DNA of 6,541 nt from an uncultured bacterium (GTDB lineage Bacteria; Spirochaetota; Brevinematia; DTOW01): positions 1 to 6,541 of the forward strand of contig CALFVP010000177.1 in NCBI GenBank assembly GCA_937928175.1, written 5' to 3'. The notes below the pieces were generated by a model. It was not told the DNA's origin. It was given only the letters and a program-made list of their open reading frames with translations, and did no database searches. This document shows, in pieces, positions 6,249-6,541 of this stretch. The translations under genes and the position numbers were made by a program. Each line of letters opens with the position of its first letter. Within the stretch, counting starts at the first letter, position 1.

Positions 6249-6278
6249 AATATAATAAAAATCCACAAAATAAGTCAA
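6249..6278 (-). promoter_or_regulatory. Sigma70-type promoter for korAB
   Basis: The minus strand carries TTGACT (6273-6278, 5 of 6) and TATATT (6249-6254, 5 of 6) with an 18-base spacer. The overlapping TTATAT at a 17-base spacer is equivalent. Transcription would start near 6242, leaving about 19 leader bases that hold the korA ribosome site. It is the best promoter in the window, and it lies between the hairpin region ending the upstream gene and korA, so korAB should form its own transcription unit. Confidence 0.6.
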
Positions 6279-6298
6279 ATTTTTTGTTTGTATTAAAT

Positions 6299-6340
6299 CT
6301 TTAGTAAAAATGTTTCATTTTTAAACTTTGTTTACTAAAG
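6299..6340 (-). terminator. Hairpin region ending the YfhO-like gene (possible terminator)
   Basis: Two inverted repeats are visible. The outer one has perfect 10-base arms, CTTTAGTAAA (6299-6308) and TTTACTAAAG (6331-6340), around a 22-base loop. The inner one is AAAAATG-TTT-CATTTTT (6306-6322), a 7-base stem with a 3-base loop, overlapping the outer left arm by three bases. On the minus strand the inner stem includes part of the TAA stop and its 3' arm ends in five T. It has only one G-C pair, so it would be a weak intrinsic terminator. An RNA-stabilising 3' structure is an alternative. Confidence 0.4.
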
Positions 6341-6541
6341 CGTTATAGAACACAAATCCGCAAGAAAGTAGATAAAACAAAAACATAGCAAATTGGAGTA
6401 GATAAAGAATAGAAAAACCATCAAATTTAAATTCTACAATGTATTTTCCAGGAGTATCGATATAAACAGATTGGACGAGGTAATTAGCTTTGATAATTTC
6501 TTTAGGTTTACCATCAACGAAACATTTCCAACTTGGATGGT
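6321..6541 (-). CDS. YfhO-like multi-pass membrane protein (partial, C-terminus only)
   Basis: I translated this frame by hand. It enters from the right edge of the window and ends at TAA (6321-6323), giving 72 C-terminal residues. It starts HPSWKCFVDGKPKEIIKANY and continues with SVYIDTPGKYIVEFKFDG, then one hydrophobic helix (about residues 43-67) and the short tail NALVNKV. The order W-K-x-x-VDGK, then KANY, then PGKY-VEF, then a final membrane helix is characteristic of the C-terminus of YfhO-type bacterial membrane proteins (large multi-pass, GT-C-like), which act in glycosylation of cell-wall polymers in Firmicutes and are mostly uncharacterised elsewhere. The rest lies outside the window. 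It is on the same strand as korA but is separated from it by a hairpin region and a new promoter, so a shared operon is unlikely. Confidence 0.72.
   Translation of the reverse strand, partial: HPSWKCFVDGKPKEIIKANYLVQSVYIDTPGKYIVEFKFDGFSILYLLQFAMFLFYLLSCGFVFYNALVNKV

Overview
The window is strongly A+T-rich bacterial DNA (G+C about one third by eye). It holds six genes on the minus strand and one on the plus strand. Two of the minus-strand genes are cut by the window ends and have no complete reading frame, but their proteins can still be read: a zinc-ribbon methyltransferase start at positions 1-202 and the C-terminal end of a YfhO-like membrane protein at 6321-6541. Shine-Dalgarno sequences of the AGGAGG/GGGAGG type are clear at five of the seven genes, and a periplasmic TlpA-type thioredoxin with a signal peptide points to a Gram-negative-type bacterium. 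A two-subunit 2-oxoacid:ferredoxin oxidoreductase (KorAB type) with a type II NADH dehydrogenase-like flavoprotein suggests ferredoxin-based carbon metabolism joined to a quinone respiratory chain. Low-G+C Aquificota or a similar deep-branching thermophilic lineage would fit, but this is inference and the sequence alone does not settle it.

Layout from the right end, following minus-strand transcription. The 3' end of the YfhO-like gene (6541-6321) closes in a hairpin region (6299-6340). A good sigma70-type promoter (6249-6278) then precedes korA (6223-4493, fused gamma and alpha domains) and korB (4483-3611). The korB ribosome site touches the korA stop codon. Next comes a small MoaD/ThiS/CysO-type sulfur-carrier protein ending in Gly-Gly (3557-3276), possibly with its own promoter. 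Convergent to it, with only 5 bases between, is the plus-strand tlpA/resA-like gene (2773-3270). A 173-base divergent intergenic region (2600-2772) separates tlpA from the second minus-strand group: an NDH-2-like oxidoreductase (2599-1412), a class I aminotransferase (about 1359-208), and the methyltransferase, which starts 5 bases after the aminotransferase stop.

Working together (inference): KorAB interconverts 2-oxoglutarate (or another 2-oxoacid) and an acyl-CoA using ferredoxin. The aminotransferase links 2-oxoglutarate/glutamate to amino-acid synthesis. The NDH-2-like enzyme passes NADH electrons to quinone at the membrane. TlpA keeps thiols reduced outside the cytoplasm, often for cytochrome c assembly. 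The sulfur carrier would feed thiamine, molybdopterin/tungstopterin or cysteine synthesis.

I see no mobile element, CRISPR array, tRNA or rRNA, and no clear novel multi-gene system. The points most worth a second look are the two genes cut by the window ends, the overlapping hairpins before korA, the possible leaderless aminotransferase start, and the repeated pattern of promoters placed about 20 bases before the start codon.
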